Under the pieces are notes generated by a model. The model saw nothing but the letters and a program-made list of their open reading frames with translations. It did no database searches and was not told where the DNA came from. This document shows positions 36,986 through 46,368 of a stretch of 64,000 bases of DNA, piece after piece (positions within the stretch are counted from its first letter, which is position 1; the number at the start of each line of letters is the position of its first letter). Source of the stretch: JANNWF01 sp041675805 (GTDB lineage Bacteria > Pseudomonadota > Gammaproteobacteria > Xanthomonadales > Xanthomonadaceae); assembly GCA_041675805.1 (NCBI GenBank), contig JBAYTD010000001.1, forward strand, positions 1-64,000, given 5' to 3'. The translations under genes were made by a program, and so were the position numbers.

Positions 36986-38800
36986 ATGCTCCGCAACACT
37001 CGCAAGACCGTCCTTTCCGCCGCGCTGGCCGCCTGCCTGTTCGGCGGCAGCGCCCATGCCGTTTCCTTCGGCGACTGGTTCGACGACTCCTGGGCCGAAA
37101 CCTCCGGCGTCGGTGCCAACAAGGGCCTGGTCACCGACTATGTCGCCGACCTCAACCAGTTGATCTTCGCCTTCTTCACCTATGACCAGAACGGCGACCA
37201 GGTCTGGTTGACCAACAACTTCAGCCCGGTCGACGGCCAGAGCGAGTACACGCTGGAAGCCTACCGCTTCACCGGCGGCCGCTTCGACGCTAACGGCGCG
37301 CCGACCGCCGAGCTGCTGGGCAGCGTCGACCTGCGCCTGGCCTGCGACAGCATCGAGATCGACTTCACCCCGGCCGAGGGTTCCGGCCTGAGCGCCGCCG
37401 ACTTCACCTTCGAGCGCAGCGAGAACGTGTTCGGCGGCAAATCCAAGGCGCAGACCTACTGCGCGACCAAGGTCGCCTTCGAAGGCTGCCCGAGCGGCAC
37501 CACCCAGCTCGGCGACGGCGCGGTGTGCGAACTGCGCGGCCGCTACACCGACGACCTGCACCTGACCAGCAACGCCACCTGGGTCATCAACGGCGGCGTG
37601 TTCATCGGCGAGGACGTCGGTCCCGACGTCAACGCTCCGAGCGCCGGTGCCCGTTCGGCCACCCTGCGCATCGATCCGGGCACGACCGTTGCCGGTGCCG
37701 CCGGCCGCGACGTGCTGGTGATCGAGCGCGGCTCGAAGATCCTCGCGCTGGGCACCGCCGCGCGCCCGGTCATCATGACCAGCGCCCAGGGCCTGGAGAA
37801 CGGCGACGACCATCGCGGCATCGGCGAGTGGGGCGGCCTGGTCATCAATGGCCGCGGCATCCTCAACACCTGCACCAGCGGCATCTGCGAGGCCGACGGC
37901 GAGGCCGACACCGGCCGTTACGGCGGCAACGACCGCTTCGACAACAGCGGCAGCCTGCGCTACGTCTCCGTGCGCCACGCCGGCTTCCAGTTCACCGACG
38001 AGAACGAACTCAACGGCATCGCCTTCCAGGGCGTCGGTGCCGGCACCAAGATCGAGTACATCCACGTCCACCTGAACGCCGACGACGGCGTCGAGTTCTT
38101 CGGCGGCAACGTCAACGCCAAGCACATCGCGCTGACCGGCAACGGCGACGACAGCCTGGACTGGACCCACGGCTGGGACGGCAAGGTGCAGTACGTGCTG
38201 ATCAAGCAGTTCGGCGGTGCCGCCACCGGCGACCGCGGCATCGAGGCCGACAACCTTGAGGCCAACAACGACGCCAGCCCGCGCTCGCAGCCGATGCTGG
38301 CCAACTTCACCATCATCGGCGCGCCCGGCAACGGTCGTGGCGTGACCCTGCGTCGCGGCACCGGTGCCAACCTGTACAACTTCATCATCACCAATGCCGG
38401 CCACCACGGCCTGGATCTGGATGATCCGGCCACCTTCGCCGCCGCCGGCACGCCGACGGACCTGAGCGGCGTGCTGACGGTGGAGAACTCCATCGTTTCC
38501 GGCAACACCGCGCGCGGCAACTTTGCCGACTCCGGCAGCGATGCCTGGTTGATCTCCGACTGGTTCAACGCCCAGCCCAACAACAGCACCGACGACCCGC
38601 AGCTGGGCGGTCGCGGCAGCTTCATCCCGGCCGTCGGCTCGCCGGCGCTGGGCATCGGCGTGGTGCCGGAAGTGGACGGCAACGAAGGCTTCTTCGACCA
38701 GGTCGACTATGCCGGCGCGGTGTCGGGCGAAGAGGGCGACTGGACGGCCGGCTGGGTCATCGGCCTGGACGACGACTACGCCGCCAGCTGGCTTGACTGA
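36986..38800 (+). CDS. secreted right-handed beta-helix protein paired with a TonB receptor
   Basis: 604 residues. Signal peptide about 1-25 (cleavage near AHA-VS). Residues 26-160 form an aromatic-rich N-terminal domain with Cys pairs. From about 180 to 480 are beta-helix-like rungs rich in GG, N and D: TLRIDPGTTVAGAAGRDVLVIERGSKI, GIGEWGGLVINGRG, IEYIHVHLNADDGVEFFGGNVN, GDDSLDWTHGWDG. The tail carries ENSIVSGN and GSPALGIGVVP motifs. I recall such proteins beside SusC/TonB receptors; the ligand is unknown. They may serve as a surface or periplasmic ligand-binding partner. A terminator follows at 38865. Confidence 0.85.
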   Translation: MLRNTRKTVLSAALAACLFGGSAHAVSFGDWFDDSWAETSGVGANKGLVTDYVADLNQLIFAFFTYDQNGDQVWLTNNFSPVDGQSEYTLEAYRFTGGRFDANGAPTAELLGSVDLRLACDSIEIDFTPAEGSGLSAADFTFERSENVFGGKSKAQTYCATKVAFEGCPSGTTQLGDGAVCELRGRYTDDLHLTSNATWVINGGVFIGEDVGPDVNAPSAGARSATLRIDPGTTVAGAAGRDVLVIERGSKILALGTAARPVIMTSAQGLENGDDHRGIGEWGGLVINGRGILNTCTSGICEADGEADTGRYGGNDRFDNSGSLRYVSVRHAGFQFTDENELNGIAFQGVGAGTKIEYIHVHLNADDGVEFFGGNVNAKHIALTGNGDDSLDWTHGWDGKVQYVLIKQFGGAATGDRGIEADNLEANNDASPRSQPMLANFTIIGAPGNGRGVTLRRGTGANLYNFIITNAGHHGLDLDDPATFAAAGTPTDLSGVLTVENSIVSGNTARGNFADSGSDAWLISDWFNAQPNNSTDDPQLGGRGSFIPAVGSPALGIGVVPEVDGNEGFFDQVDYAGAVSGEEGDWTAGWVIGLDDDYAASWLD

Positions 38801-38864
38801 GCGACGCCACGCGACGGAAGCGGCTTCGCCCGATCCGTTTTGCTGCAGCACGTTCGCGGCAACA

Positions 38865-38897
38865 CGAAAGGCCCGGCTCGCCCGGGCCTTTCGCTTT
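38865..38897 (+). terminator. strong hairpin after the beta-helix gene
   Basis: CGAAAGGCCCGG / CCGGGCCTTTCG, 12 perfect pairs with a five-base loop, followed by CTTTG. It is symmetric enough to act in both directions, 65 bases after the stop. Confidence 0.8.
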
Positions 38898-38976
38898 GCC
38901 GCCGACCGCAATGCGGGCGCGCGGCTTTCGCTGTAAGGTATTGCCCCCTTCCAGCCACCGCCTCGGAGACCGCCCG

Positions 38977-39657
38977 ATGAGTGCCCGCCGCGAACGCCTC
39001 GTCCTGCCCAATGACGGCGACCGGCTGCTGCTGCATTCCTGCTGCGCGCCGTGTTCGGGCGAACTGATGGAAGCCTTCGTCGAGTCCGGCATCGACTACA
39101 CGATCTTCTTCTACAACCCCAACATCCATCCGGCGAAGGAATACGAGCTGCGCAAGGAGGAGAACATCCGCTTCGCGCAAAAGCACGGCGTGCCCTTCAT
39201 CGATGCCGATTACGACACCGACAACTGGTTCGCCCGCGCCCGCGGCATGGAGGACGAGCCCGAGCGCGGCATCCGCTGCACCATGTGCTTCGACATGCGT
39301 TTCGAGCGCACCGCGCTGTACGCGCACGAGCACGGCTTTCCGGTCATCACCAGTTCGCTCGGCATCTCGCGCTGGAAGAACATGGCGCAGATCAACGACT
39401 GCGGCCAGCGCGCCGCCGCGCCCTACGACGGCATGGTCTACTGGGACTACAACTGGCGCAAGGGCGGCGGCAGCCAGCGGATGATCGAGATTTCCAAGCG
39501 CGAGCAGTTCTACCAGCAGGAATACTGCGGCTGCGTGTATTCGCTGCGCGACACCAACCGCCACCGCCGCGCCCAGGGCCGCGAGCGCATCCGCATCGGC
39601 ATCAAGTTCTACGGCGAGGACAAGGCCGAAGAAACGGCCGATTCCGCCGCCGGCTGA
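38977..39657 (+). CDS. queH: epoxyqueuosine reductase QueH
   Basis: 226 residues. QueH performs the last step of queuosine synthesis in tRNA with an iron-sulfur cluster and replaces QueG. The defining Cys sets are visible: LLHSCCAPCSGE (about 20-28), RCTMCFDMRFERTA (about 106-118) and QEYCGCVYS (about 183-190). FYNPNIHPAKEYELRKEE is the family's substrate region. GGAG lies ten bases before ATG 38977. It is a single gene between a terminator and a repeat cluster. Confidence 0.95.
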   Translation: MSARRERLVLPNDGDRLLLHSCCAPCSGELMEAFVESGIDYTIFFYNPNIHPAKEYELRKEENIRFAQKHGVPFIDADYDTDNWFARARGMEDEPERGIRCTMCFDMRFERTALYAHEHGFPVITSSLGISRWKNMAQINDCGQRAAAPYDGMVYWDYNWRKGGGSQRMIEISKREQFYQQEYCGCVYSLRDTNRHRRAQGRERIRIGIKFYGEDKAEETADSAAG

Positions 39658-39730
39658 TCGGCCGCCCCCGCTCCGGCGGGCGATCAGTCAATCAACCCTG
39701 CTGATCAGCCTCATCACTTAGCTGGCCTTT

Positions 39731-39950
39731 TCCTTCTCCCCCCGGAGAAGGTGGCCCGAAGGGCCGGATGAGGGTTCGGCCGCCATGACGCTTCGCAAGG
39801 TTATCTGCAATGTGTTGCCGAACCCTCTGCAACCTGCACCCCGGCCCGCGCGCTTGCATGCGCGCAGGCGTTCGCAGGCTCCCGGCTTTGCTGCTCGAAA
39901 GCCCTGCTCACCCCGGCGGGAGAGGGCTTCTTGTAGCTGAGGGATGGGGC
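39731..39950. repeat. cluster of palindromic intergenic repeats
   Basis: CCTTCTCC-ccc-GGAGAAGG (39732-39750) followed by GGCCCgaaGGGCC and TGAGGG is a common proteobacterial intergenic repeat. AGGGTTCGGC (39771-39780) and GCCGAACCCT (39827-39836) form a 10-base inverted pair around it. A partial copy of the same family (CTGCTCACCCC, GGGAGAGGGCTT) ends near 39930. This fills the 301 bases between queH and the DUF488 gene; no gene is seen. Confidence 0.65.
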
Positions 39951-39958
39951 TAATCAGG

Positions 39959-40399
39959 TCAATCCTTGCCGAGATCGTCGAAGCGGGCATAGCACACCGG
40001 CGAGGACAGCTCGCCGTCGGCGGCCGCGCGATCCTCGGCGAGCAGCGCGTCGGTCAGCGCGCGGGCAAGGATCGGCAGGTGCGAACGGGGCGGATCGCGG
40101 TGCGCGGTCAGAAGCGTTATCGGACCCTTCCGCGCCAGCCGCATCAACCCGATCAGGCGATCCGGATCGGCCGCCAGTTCGTCCCGATAATGTTGGGCGA
40201 ACATCGCCGCGTCGATCACACCCTCGTGCCAGGCACGCCGCAGCGCCGTGCTGGGGGCCAGTTCCGGATGCCACTCGCCGAGCGTCGGGTCGTCGCGCTT
40301 CTTGCCGCGCGGCCAGAGCCGATCCGCCAGCACGCGCGCGCCATCGTCCGTAGCGGGCGGATCGTACAGGCGCTTGAGGCGGACGCGGGAGGCAGTCAT
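39959..40399 (-). CDS. DUF488 family protein
   Basis: 146 residues. RVRLKRLYDPP, VLADRLWPRGKKRDD, LGEWHPELAPSTALRRAWH and ITLLTAHRDPPRSHLPIL are the conserved blocks of DUF488 (COG3189, YeaO-like). The family is cytoplasmic and uncharacterised. It is a single gene; the shared upstream region (40400-40598) leads divergently to the ZnuD-like gene and contains the Zur box, which might also affect this gene. Confidence 0.92.
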   Translation of the reverse strand: MTASRVRLKRLYDPPATDDGARVLADRLWPRGKKRDDPTLGEWHPELAPSTALRRAWHEGVIDAAMFAQHYRDELAADPDRLIGLMRLARKGPITLLTAHRDPPRSHLPILARALTDALLAEDRAAADGELSSPVCYARFDDLGKD

Positions 40400-40516
40400 C
40401 GCCCAACCATAGCAGGCCGCAGGCGGCGACCGAAGCGGATCGCTGGCGCGCGCGCGGAAGACGGCGGTGCGCACCCGGCAGGCCGTGGCGCGACTGCGAT
40501 CCGAGCTGACTTCCGA

Positions 40517-40559
40517 TTGACACGGATAGCCGTTACGATAAGTTATCTTATAACATTCA
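40517..40559 (+). promoter_or_regulatory. Zur box overlapping the znuD-like promoter
   Basis: The palindrome GTTATCTTATAAC (40542-40554), extended with ...CATT, matches the gammaproteobacterial Zur consensus centred on TGTTATANTATAACA at most positions. A perfect TTGACA -35 lies at 40517-40522; the -10 (TAAGTT, spacer 16) falls inside the box. Repression when zinc is plentiful is expected. The box centre is 50 bases before the ATG. Confidence 0.88.
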
Positions 40560-40598
40560 CCTGTCGCTGCCGCCGCGCAGCCTTGCCACGAGGACGCC

Positions 40599-42722
40599 AT
40601 GTCGCCATCCGTTCCCCGCTCGTTGCTGCCCATTGCCCTGGCGCTGGGCTGCGTTGCCCTGGCCCCGCCGGCCAGCGCCCGGGAAGATGACCGCGACGAG
40701 GATTCGCGCCTGCCGACCGTGGTGGTTTCCGCGCTGGGCCTGAGCGAGGACGAGGCCCAAGTCGCCGCGCCGTACAGTCTGGTCGAGGGCGAGGCGATCC
40801 TGGAGCGCGGCCACGGCACCCTGGGCGATGCGCTCGACGGCCTGCCCGGCGTGCATTCGGAGGCATTCGGCGGTGGTGCTAGCCGACCGGTCATTCGCGG
40901 CCAGAGCGCGCCGCGGGTCAAGGTGCTCAGCGATGGCGTATCGGTGCTGGATGCCTCGGACATCTCGCCCGACCACGCCATCAGCGCCGATCCGCTGCTG
41001 CTGCAACGGGTGGAAGTGTTGCGCGGCCCGGCGACCCTGCTTTACGGCAGCGGCGCGGTCGGTGGCGTGGTCAATCTGCTCGACAACAAGGTTCCCGCCA
41101 CATTGCCCGAGGACGGCGTCGATGGAATGGTCGCACTGCGCGCCAACTCGGTCGCCAACGAGCGCGCCGGCGCGGCCGCGCTGACCGCTGCGCTGGGTGA
41201 TCGCTTCGCCGTCCACGCCGGGTTCTCCCGCCGCGACGCCGACGACTATCGCGTGCCGGACCGGGAAGAACGCCGCGTCGACGGCAGTTTCGCCGAATCC
41301 GCCAACGCCAGCCTTGGCCTGTCCTGGATCGGCGACCACGGACATCTCGGCCTCGCATACAGCCAACGCGACGACGATTACGGCCTGCCCGGCCACAGCC
41401 ATGGCTACGACGCCTGCCATCCGCACGGAACCGAACTGCATTGCGGCGGCCACGATCACGATGGCCACGACCACGGCGACGACGACGACGATCATGGGCA
41501 CGACCACGACCACGAGGATCCACCGACCATCGACCTGCTGAGCCGACGCTTCGACCTGCGCGGCGAACTCAACGACCCGTTCATCGGCATCCGTCGCATT
41601 CGCCTGCGCGCCAGCCACACCGACTACCGCCACCACGAACGCGAGCACGGCCTGATCGCCACCACCTTCCGCAATCAGGGCCAGGATGCCCGCGTCGAGG
41701 TCGAGCACACCGCGCTGGGCCGCTGGACCGGCGTGTTCGGTCTGCAACACGCCGACACCACCTTCGCCGCCGAGGGCGTGGAGGCCTTCCTGCCGACCGT
41801 CGACACGCGCAGCACCGGCCTGTTCGTGGTCGAGCATCTGGACCTCAGCGAACAATGGCATTTCGAACTCGGCGCGCGCCGGGAATGGCTCCGCCATCGA
41901 CCGGTCGATGATCCGCGCAACCGGCCGGCATTCGATGCCGCGACCACCTCGCTGTCCGGCGCGGCGATGTGGTCGTTCCATCCCGACCATGCGCTGAGCC
42001 TGTCGCTGGCGCGCTCGGAGCGCGCGCCGCACGCGCAGGAGCTGTACGCGCGTGGCCTGCACCTGGCCACCAACACCTACGAATGCGGCCTGTATCCGAG
42101 CGCCTTCACCTGCGGCGGCAGCGCCAACGACGCCTTGCCGGGCATCGAAACCTCGCGCAACGTCGAGCTGAGTGTGCGCCGTACCCATGGCCTGCTGACC
42201 TGGGAGATCGGTGCCTTCCTCAACAAGGTGGACGACTACGTCCACGCCCGCACGCTCGACCGCCACGAGGATTTCCGGCTGATCAAGTATTCGCAGAGTG
42301 ATGTCAAGTTCCGTGGCCTGGAAGCCGAATTCACCCTGAAGGTTTCCGATGCCTTCAGCGCCAGCGTGTTCGGCGACCGCGTGCGGGCCAGCTTCGCCGA
42401 TGGCAGCGGCAATCTGCCGCGCATCCCCGCCTCGCGGCTTGGCCTGCGGCTGAACGGCGTCCACGGCGATCTGAGCGGCGAACTGGAGTTCTACAGCGTC
42501 GCCCGGCAGACGCGCATCGCCGACCACGAAAGCGCGACGCCCGGTTACGACATGCTCAACCTGGGCGTGAACTACGCGCTGGGCCGCGACAAGCAGCTCA
42601 AGGTGTTCCTGCGCGCCAGCAACCTGCTCGACAAACAGGCCTTCAATCACGCCTCCTTTCTCGCCGAGGTGGTTCCGTTGCCGGGACGCAATGTCAGCGT
42701 CGGGCTGCGCTACGCGTTCTGA
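40599..42722 (+). CDS. znuD: ZnuD-like TonB-dependent zinc receptor
   Basis: 707 residues. Signal peptide about 1-27, plug about 38-165 (LPTVVVSALG, PVIRGQSAPRVKVLSDG, VLRGPATLLYGSGAVGGVVN), then a 22-strand-type barrel ending in GLRYAF. A His/Asp-rich loop at about 265-307 has some 14 His and many Asp (GGHDHDGHDHGDDDDDHGHDHDHED), the hallmark of ZnuD zinc importers. It should take zinc across the outer membrane. It is under the Zur box. No periplasmic or inner-membrane zinc transporter is adjacent. Confidence 0.92.
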   Translation: MSPSVPRSLLPIALALGCVALAPPASAREDDRDEDSRLPTVVVSALGLSEDEAQVAAPYSLVEGEAILERGHGTLGDALDGLPGVHSEAFGGGASRPVIRGQSAPRVKVLSDGVSVLDASDISPDHAISADPLLLQRVEVLRGPATLLYGSGAVGGVVNLLDNKVPATLPEDGVDGMVALRANSVANERAGAAALTAALGDRFAVHAGFSRRDADDYRVPDREERRVDGSFAESANASLGLSWIGDHGHLGLAYSQRDDDYGLPGHSHGYDACHPHGTELHCGGHDHDGHDHGDDDDDHGHDHDHEDPPTIDLLSRRFDLRGELNDPFIGIRRIRLRASHTDYRHHEREHGLIATTFRNQGQDARVEVEHTALGRWTGVFGLQHADTTFAAEGVEAFLPTVDTRSTGLFVVEHLDLSEQWHFELGARREWLRHRPVDDPRNRPAFDAATTSLSGAAMWSFHPDHALSLSLARSERAPHAQELYARGLHLATNTYECGLYPSAFTCGGSANDALPGIETSRNVELSVRRTHGLLTWEIGAFLNKVDDYVHARTLDRHEDFRLIKYSQSDVKFRGLEAEFTLKVSDAFSASVFGDRVRASFADGSGNLPRIPASRLGLRLNGVHGDLSGELEFYSVARQTRIADHESATPGYDMLNLGVNYALGRDKQLKVFLRASNLLDKQAFNHASFLAEVVPLPGRNVSVGLRYAF

Positions 42723-42743
42723 GCCGGCACTGCCGGCGGCCGC

Positions 42744-44525
42744 TCAGCGCGTAAATTCCAGGCGCTGGCGGAACTCGATGCCGCGTTCGGTGAGCAGGAT
42801 CGACATGCCGAGCCACTGGATGTTGCGCACGTAGGCGTCCTCCATCAACTGCGCCTGGGCGCGGATGTCCTCGGCCTCGGCGGCGGGCATGGCCTTGGCC
42901 GCCTCGCGCATGGCGTCGGCGATCACGCCCATGAAACGCCCCTGATAGGCGACGTGCAGCAGCGGCTGCTCGGCGGCATCGGTCTTCAGATAGGCCGGCA
43001 GCGAGGCTTCCGCGCCGTCGCCGATGGCCAGCGCCAGCGCGTGCTCGCCCATCGCCGCATGCAGCGGCGCGTCGATCACCGTCTTCAGCAGGTCCAGTTG
43101 CAGCCGTTGCGGCGGCTCGCCGGGTTTCAGGTTCAGCGCCGCGACCTGCGGCGCGACCATCGCCAGCGCGCCGATCAGGACGGCCGGGTTGTCGGCACCC
43201 AGCACCAGCCTGCCGGACAGTTTTTCGAACTTGGCCTGTTCGATGTCGACTTCGAACTCGTCCAGCGCCAGCAGCACGCTGTTGGCCATCGGCCCGGCCA
43301 TGGCGAGGGCCGGATTGGCCAGCCCCTCGCGCAGCGTGGCGACGGCGTCGTTGAGGCCGCTCAGCGCCGGGCAGGTCCACGGCTCGGCCGCGACGGCAGC
43401 GGCCAGCTTGCGCCCCAGCGGTGCCAGCGCCGACAGCTTGAAGCCGACGCCGAAGGTGACCAGCGCCTGGTCGCTGGCGGCCAGCCCCGGCAGCGGTGCG
43501 CGCAGGCTCATCAGATCCTCGGCGATGGGTGCGGACGTGAGCATGCGGGCGACGCCGTCCATGTGCCGGTCGTCCAGTCGGGTATAGCCGCCGACCAGAC
43601 GCGGGAAGCTCTGCGCGATCAACGCAGTGTCGGCCTCGCACTCGGCCGGCAGGGCGGGTTTCTCGATGTCCAGCGGTTGCAGGAAGGCTCGCTCCAGCGC
43701 CGTCGCCGGGGCGCGGAACTGCGCCAGCAGGCGGCTGCTGTCGAGGTAGCCGCTGCCAAAGGCGGTGAAGCCCTCGGCGCGGTTCAGGGCTTGCAGGTCG
43801 CCGCTGTCGGCCAGCGAGCGTGCCGGCCGGTCCAGTCCCAGCATGACGCGGGTGGCGGCGGCGTCGTCGAGCGGCGCGGCGGTCAGCACCAGATGGTTGC
43901 CGATCACCGCCACCACGCCCTGGATCGGGCTGTCCGGCACGTCGATGCGCCAACCGGCGTCGACGCCGTCCACCGCCAGCGCGGTGAAGGCTTCGCCGGC
44001 ACCGTGTTCGATGCGGGCGATGGCGGCGAGAAAGGCGGCGGGATCGGCCAGGGTCAGCCGCGCCACCGGCGCGAGGCCGATGCCATAGACTGCCATCTTG
44101 GCCCGGCTGTCGAAGCCGAAACGCTTCTGCAAGGCGGCGGCATCGGTGGCCTGTGCGAGCTCCGCGTCCAGCGCACGCAGCCAGGCGGTGGCGCGCGGCG
44201 ACAGGAACTCCGCGTCCGGTTCCGACTCTCCGCCATCGGCTTCGACATCGTCCGGCTGCCGCGCCGGGCTCGCCTCGGCACGCGCCAGCAGCACGCCGAT
44301 CTGCCGTCGCCACTGCGCCAGTTGCGGATCGACCTGCTGCAGCCAGCGCCGCGCCACCGGCTCTGGAATGGCGTCGAGGTTGGCGAACACGAAGGGCGTG
44401 TCGGCCGGCACATAGCGCAGCGGATCATCCGCGCCGACGCTGCCGGTGCCGCCGCGAAACAGAACGAATGCGCCCGCCGCCAGCGCGACCAGGAGCAGAA
44501 CGGGAACAAGCAGATGTTTGCGCAT
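42744..44525 (-). CDS. membrane-anchored protein of unknown function
   Basis: 593 residues. One N-terminal membrane helix (about 5-24, LLVPVLLLVALAAGAFVLF), then a large extracytoplasmic domain of mixed alpha/beta make-up beginning DDPLRYVPADTPFVFANLDAIPE. The opening is reminiscent of DUF3352-type proteins, but I cannot confirm it. No catalytic motif is visible. GGAGCATCTCCC precedes ATG 44525. It converges on the zinc-receptor gene 22 bases away. Confidence 0.75.
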   Translation of the reverse strand: MRKHLLVPVLLLVALAAGAFVLFRGGTGSVGADDPLRYVPADTPFVFANLDAIPEPVARRWLQQVDPQLAQWRRQIGVLLARAEASPARQPDDVEADGGESEPDAEFLSPRATAWLRALDAELAQATDAAALQKRFGFDSRAKMAVYGIGLAPVARLTLADPAAFLAAIARIEHGAGEAFTALAVDGVDAGWRIDVPDSPIQGVVAVIGNHLVLTAAPLDDAAATRVMLGLDRPARSLADSGDLQALNRAEGFTAFGSGYLDSSRLLAQFRAPATALERAFLQPLDIEKPALPAECEADTALIAQSFPRLVGGYTRLDDRHMDGVARMLTSAPIAEDLMSLRAPLPGLAASDQALVTFGVGFKLSALAPLGRKLAAAVAAEPWTCPALSGLNDAVATLREGLANPALAMAGPMANSVLLALDEFEVDIEQAKFEKLSGRLVLGADNPAVLIGALAMVAPQVAALNLKPGEPPQRLQLDLLKTVIDAPLHAAMGEHALALAIGDGAEASLPAYLKTDAAEQPLLHVAYQGRFMGVIADAMREAAKAMPAAEAEDIRAQAQLMEDAYVRNIQWLGMSILLTERGIEFRQRLEFTR

Positions 44526-44633
44526 GGGAGATGCTCCGGCAGGGGTGCAGGGATCATTCACTGGCTGAGAACGCAAAAAGCATGACTGAAGCCGCCTGTC
44601 GGCGCATCCGTCCGTGCTGCGCCGCGCTGGTTG

Positions 44634-44822
44634 TCAGGGCATGACGTAGCGACGGATGGTGCCGTGACCGTCGAACAACCACAGCTCGTCGCCCGCTGCG
44701 CCGGCCACGCGCTGCATGCTGGCGTTGTCGCCCAGGCCGTCGATCCGCCACGCACCGAGGCGGCGTGTTGCAGGGTCGACGAACAGGATCACCTCGCGGT
44801 GGCCGAATCGCTGGCCGTCCTC
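44634..44822 (-). pseudogene. 3' remnant of an unidentified gene
   Basis: 62 sense codons with natural-looking protein (REVILFVDPATRRLGAWRIDG, DELWLFDGHGTIRRYVMP) end in TGA, but the frame has no good start. It begins inside the stop of the AGCS gene, and the only internal start candidate is GTG 44792 without a ribosome site. The repeated 'LxxVDP..RRLGAWRIDG' and 'LWLFDGHGTIR' look like the last blades of a beta-propeller. It is probably a truncated gene left by a deletion joined to the symporter. Confidence 0.45.
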
Positions 44823-46257
44823 AGCGTTTCGGCGGCGACCACAGCGTGGCGTTGGCGATGCCGAGCTTGATCGGGTCGAACTGCGGATTCAGGCCCTGCT
44901 TTTGCTGCGTCTCGTAATCGCGCAGCGCCAGCAGGGCCGGTTTTTGCAGGATCAGGATGGCGATCAGGTTCAGCCAGGCCATCAGGCCGACGCCGATGTC
45001 GCCCAGCGTCCAGGCCGCGTCGGCGGTGCGCAGGCAACCGAAGCCGACCGCGACCAGGATGGCCAGTCGCAGCGCCTGCACCAGCCACGGCCGGTGTACG
45101 GCGCGATTGATGTAGGCGATGTTGGTTTCCGCCATGTAGTAATAGGCGACGATGGTGGTGAAGGCGAAGAAAAACAGCGCCAGCGCGACGAAACTCGCGC
45201 CCCAGCCGGGCAGCGCCGATTCCACCGCCGCTTGGGCGAAGGCCGGGCCGGCGGCGACGCCGGGCAGGGCTTCGGTGACGATGCCGCCATCGGGCATCAC
45301 CACGTTGTACATGCCGGTGGAGAGGATCATGAACGCGGTGGCCGAGCACACCAGCAGGGTGTCGACATAGACCGAGAACGCCTGCACCAGACCCTGCTTG
45401 GCCGGATGCGAAACCTCGGCGGCGGCGGCATGGTGCGGGCCGGTGCCCTGTCCGGCCTCGTTTGAATAGATACCGCGCTTGACGCCCCATTCCACCGCCA
45501 GACCCAGCATCGCGCCGAAGCCGGCTTCCAGCCCGAACGCGCTGCGGAAGATCAGGCCCAGCATCTCCGGCACCGCCGAGGCATTCAACGCCATGATCAG
45601 CAGCGCCACCAGGATGTAGGCGATGGCCATGAACGGCACCACGATCTCGGCAAAGCGCGCGATGCGCTTGACGCCGCCGAAGATGATGAAGCCCAGCAGC
45701 CCGATGATCACCGCCGCGACCCCCAGCGGCGGCACGTCCCAGGCGGTGATCGCCGCCAGCGTGATGCCGTTGGCCTGCACGCCCGGCAACAGGAAACCCG
45801 CCGCCAGCACGGTGACGGCGGCGAACAGCCAGGCGTACCAGCGCTGGCCCATCGCCTTCTCGATGTAATAGGCCGGCCCGCCGCGATAGCGGCCCTTGTC
45901 GTCCTTTTCCTTGTAGATCTGCGCCAGCGTCGATTCGATGTAGGCGGTGGACGCGCCGAGGAAGGCCATCACCCACATCCAGAACACCGCGCCCGGCCCG
46001 CCGAAGGCGATCGCCGTCGCCACGCCGGCGATGTTGCCGATGCCGATCCGCCCCGACAGCGACATCGCCAGCGCCTGAAACGAGGACACGCCGGCCTCGG
46101 ACTGGCCGCCGGTCAAGGTCAGGCGACCCATCTCCCAGACCTGCCGCACCTGCACGAAGCGCGTGCGCACGGAGAAATACAGCCCCACGCCCAGGCACAA
46201 CCAGATCAGCGGCGGGCTCCACACCAGGCCGTTCACGGCGTTGAGAAACTGTTCCAC
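44821..46257 (-). CDS. alanine/glycine:cation symporter (AGCS family)
   Basis: 478 residues, about 11 membrane segments, length equal to known AGCS proteins. The family signature FQALAMSLSGRIGIGNIAGVATAIAFGGPGAVFWMWV (about 60-96) and the later IYSNEAGQGTGPHHAAAAEVSHPAKQG (about 265-291) are present. It imports D/L-alanine or glycine with sodium or protons. Start GTG 46257 has GGGGAGCG upstream. Expressed alone, followed by the gene remnant. Confidence 0.95.
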   Translation of the reverse strand: MEQFLNAVNGLVWSPPLIWLCLGVGLYFSVRTRFVQVRQVWEMGRLTLTGGQSEAGVSSFQALAMSLSGRIGIGNIAGVATAIAFGGPGAVFWMWVMAFLGASTAYIESTLAQIYKEKDDKGRYRGGPAYYIEKAMGQRWYAWLFAAVTVLAAGFLLPGVQANGITLAAITAWDVPPLGVAAVIIGLLGFIIFGGVKRIARFAEIVVPFMAIAYILVALLIMALNASAVPEMLGLIFRSAFGLEAGFGAMLGLAVEWGVKRGIYSNEAGQGTGPHHAAAAEVSHPAKQGLVQAFSVYVDTLLVCSATAFMILSTGMYNVVMPDGGIVTEALPGVAAGPAFAQAAVESALPGWGASFVALALFFFAFTTIVAYYYMAETNIAYINRAVHRPWLVQALRLAILVAVGFGCLRTADAAWTLGDIGVGLMAWLNLIAILILQKPALLALRDYETQQKQGLNPQFDPIKLGIANATLWSPPKR

Positions 46258-46368
46258 GGATCGCTCCCCTTGGTCTGCGGCGCTTGCCGACGGATGGGCG
46301 CGACGCGAAGGGCCGGAAACTAAACCAAAACAGGCCGGACTGCACGGGCCGCATTGCCCGCGCCGCGA

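Noticed and set aside
41447..41520. Tandem CAC/GAC-rich stretch considered as a simple-sequence repeat artefact
   Set aside because: It encodes the in-frame His/Asp loop of the zinc receptor and needs no separate feature.
44554..44755. Two overlapping minus-strand frames of about 65 codons
   Set aside because: They overlap the gene remnant in other frames, lack ribosome sites and have unselected composition.
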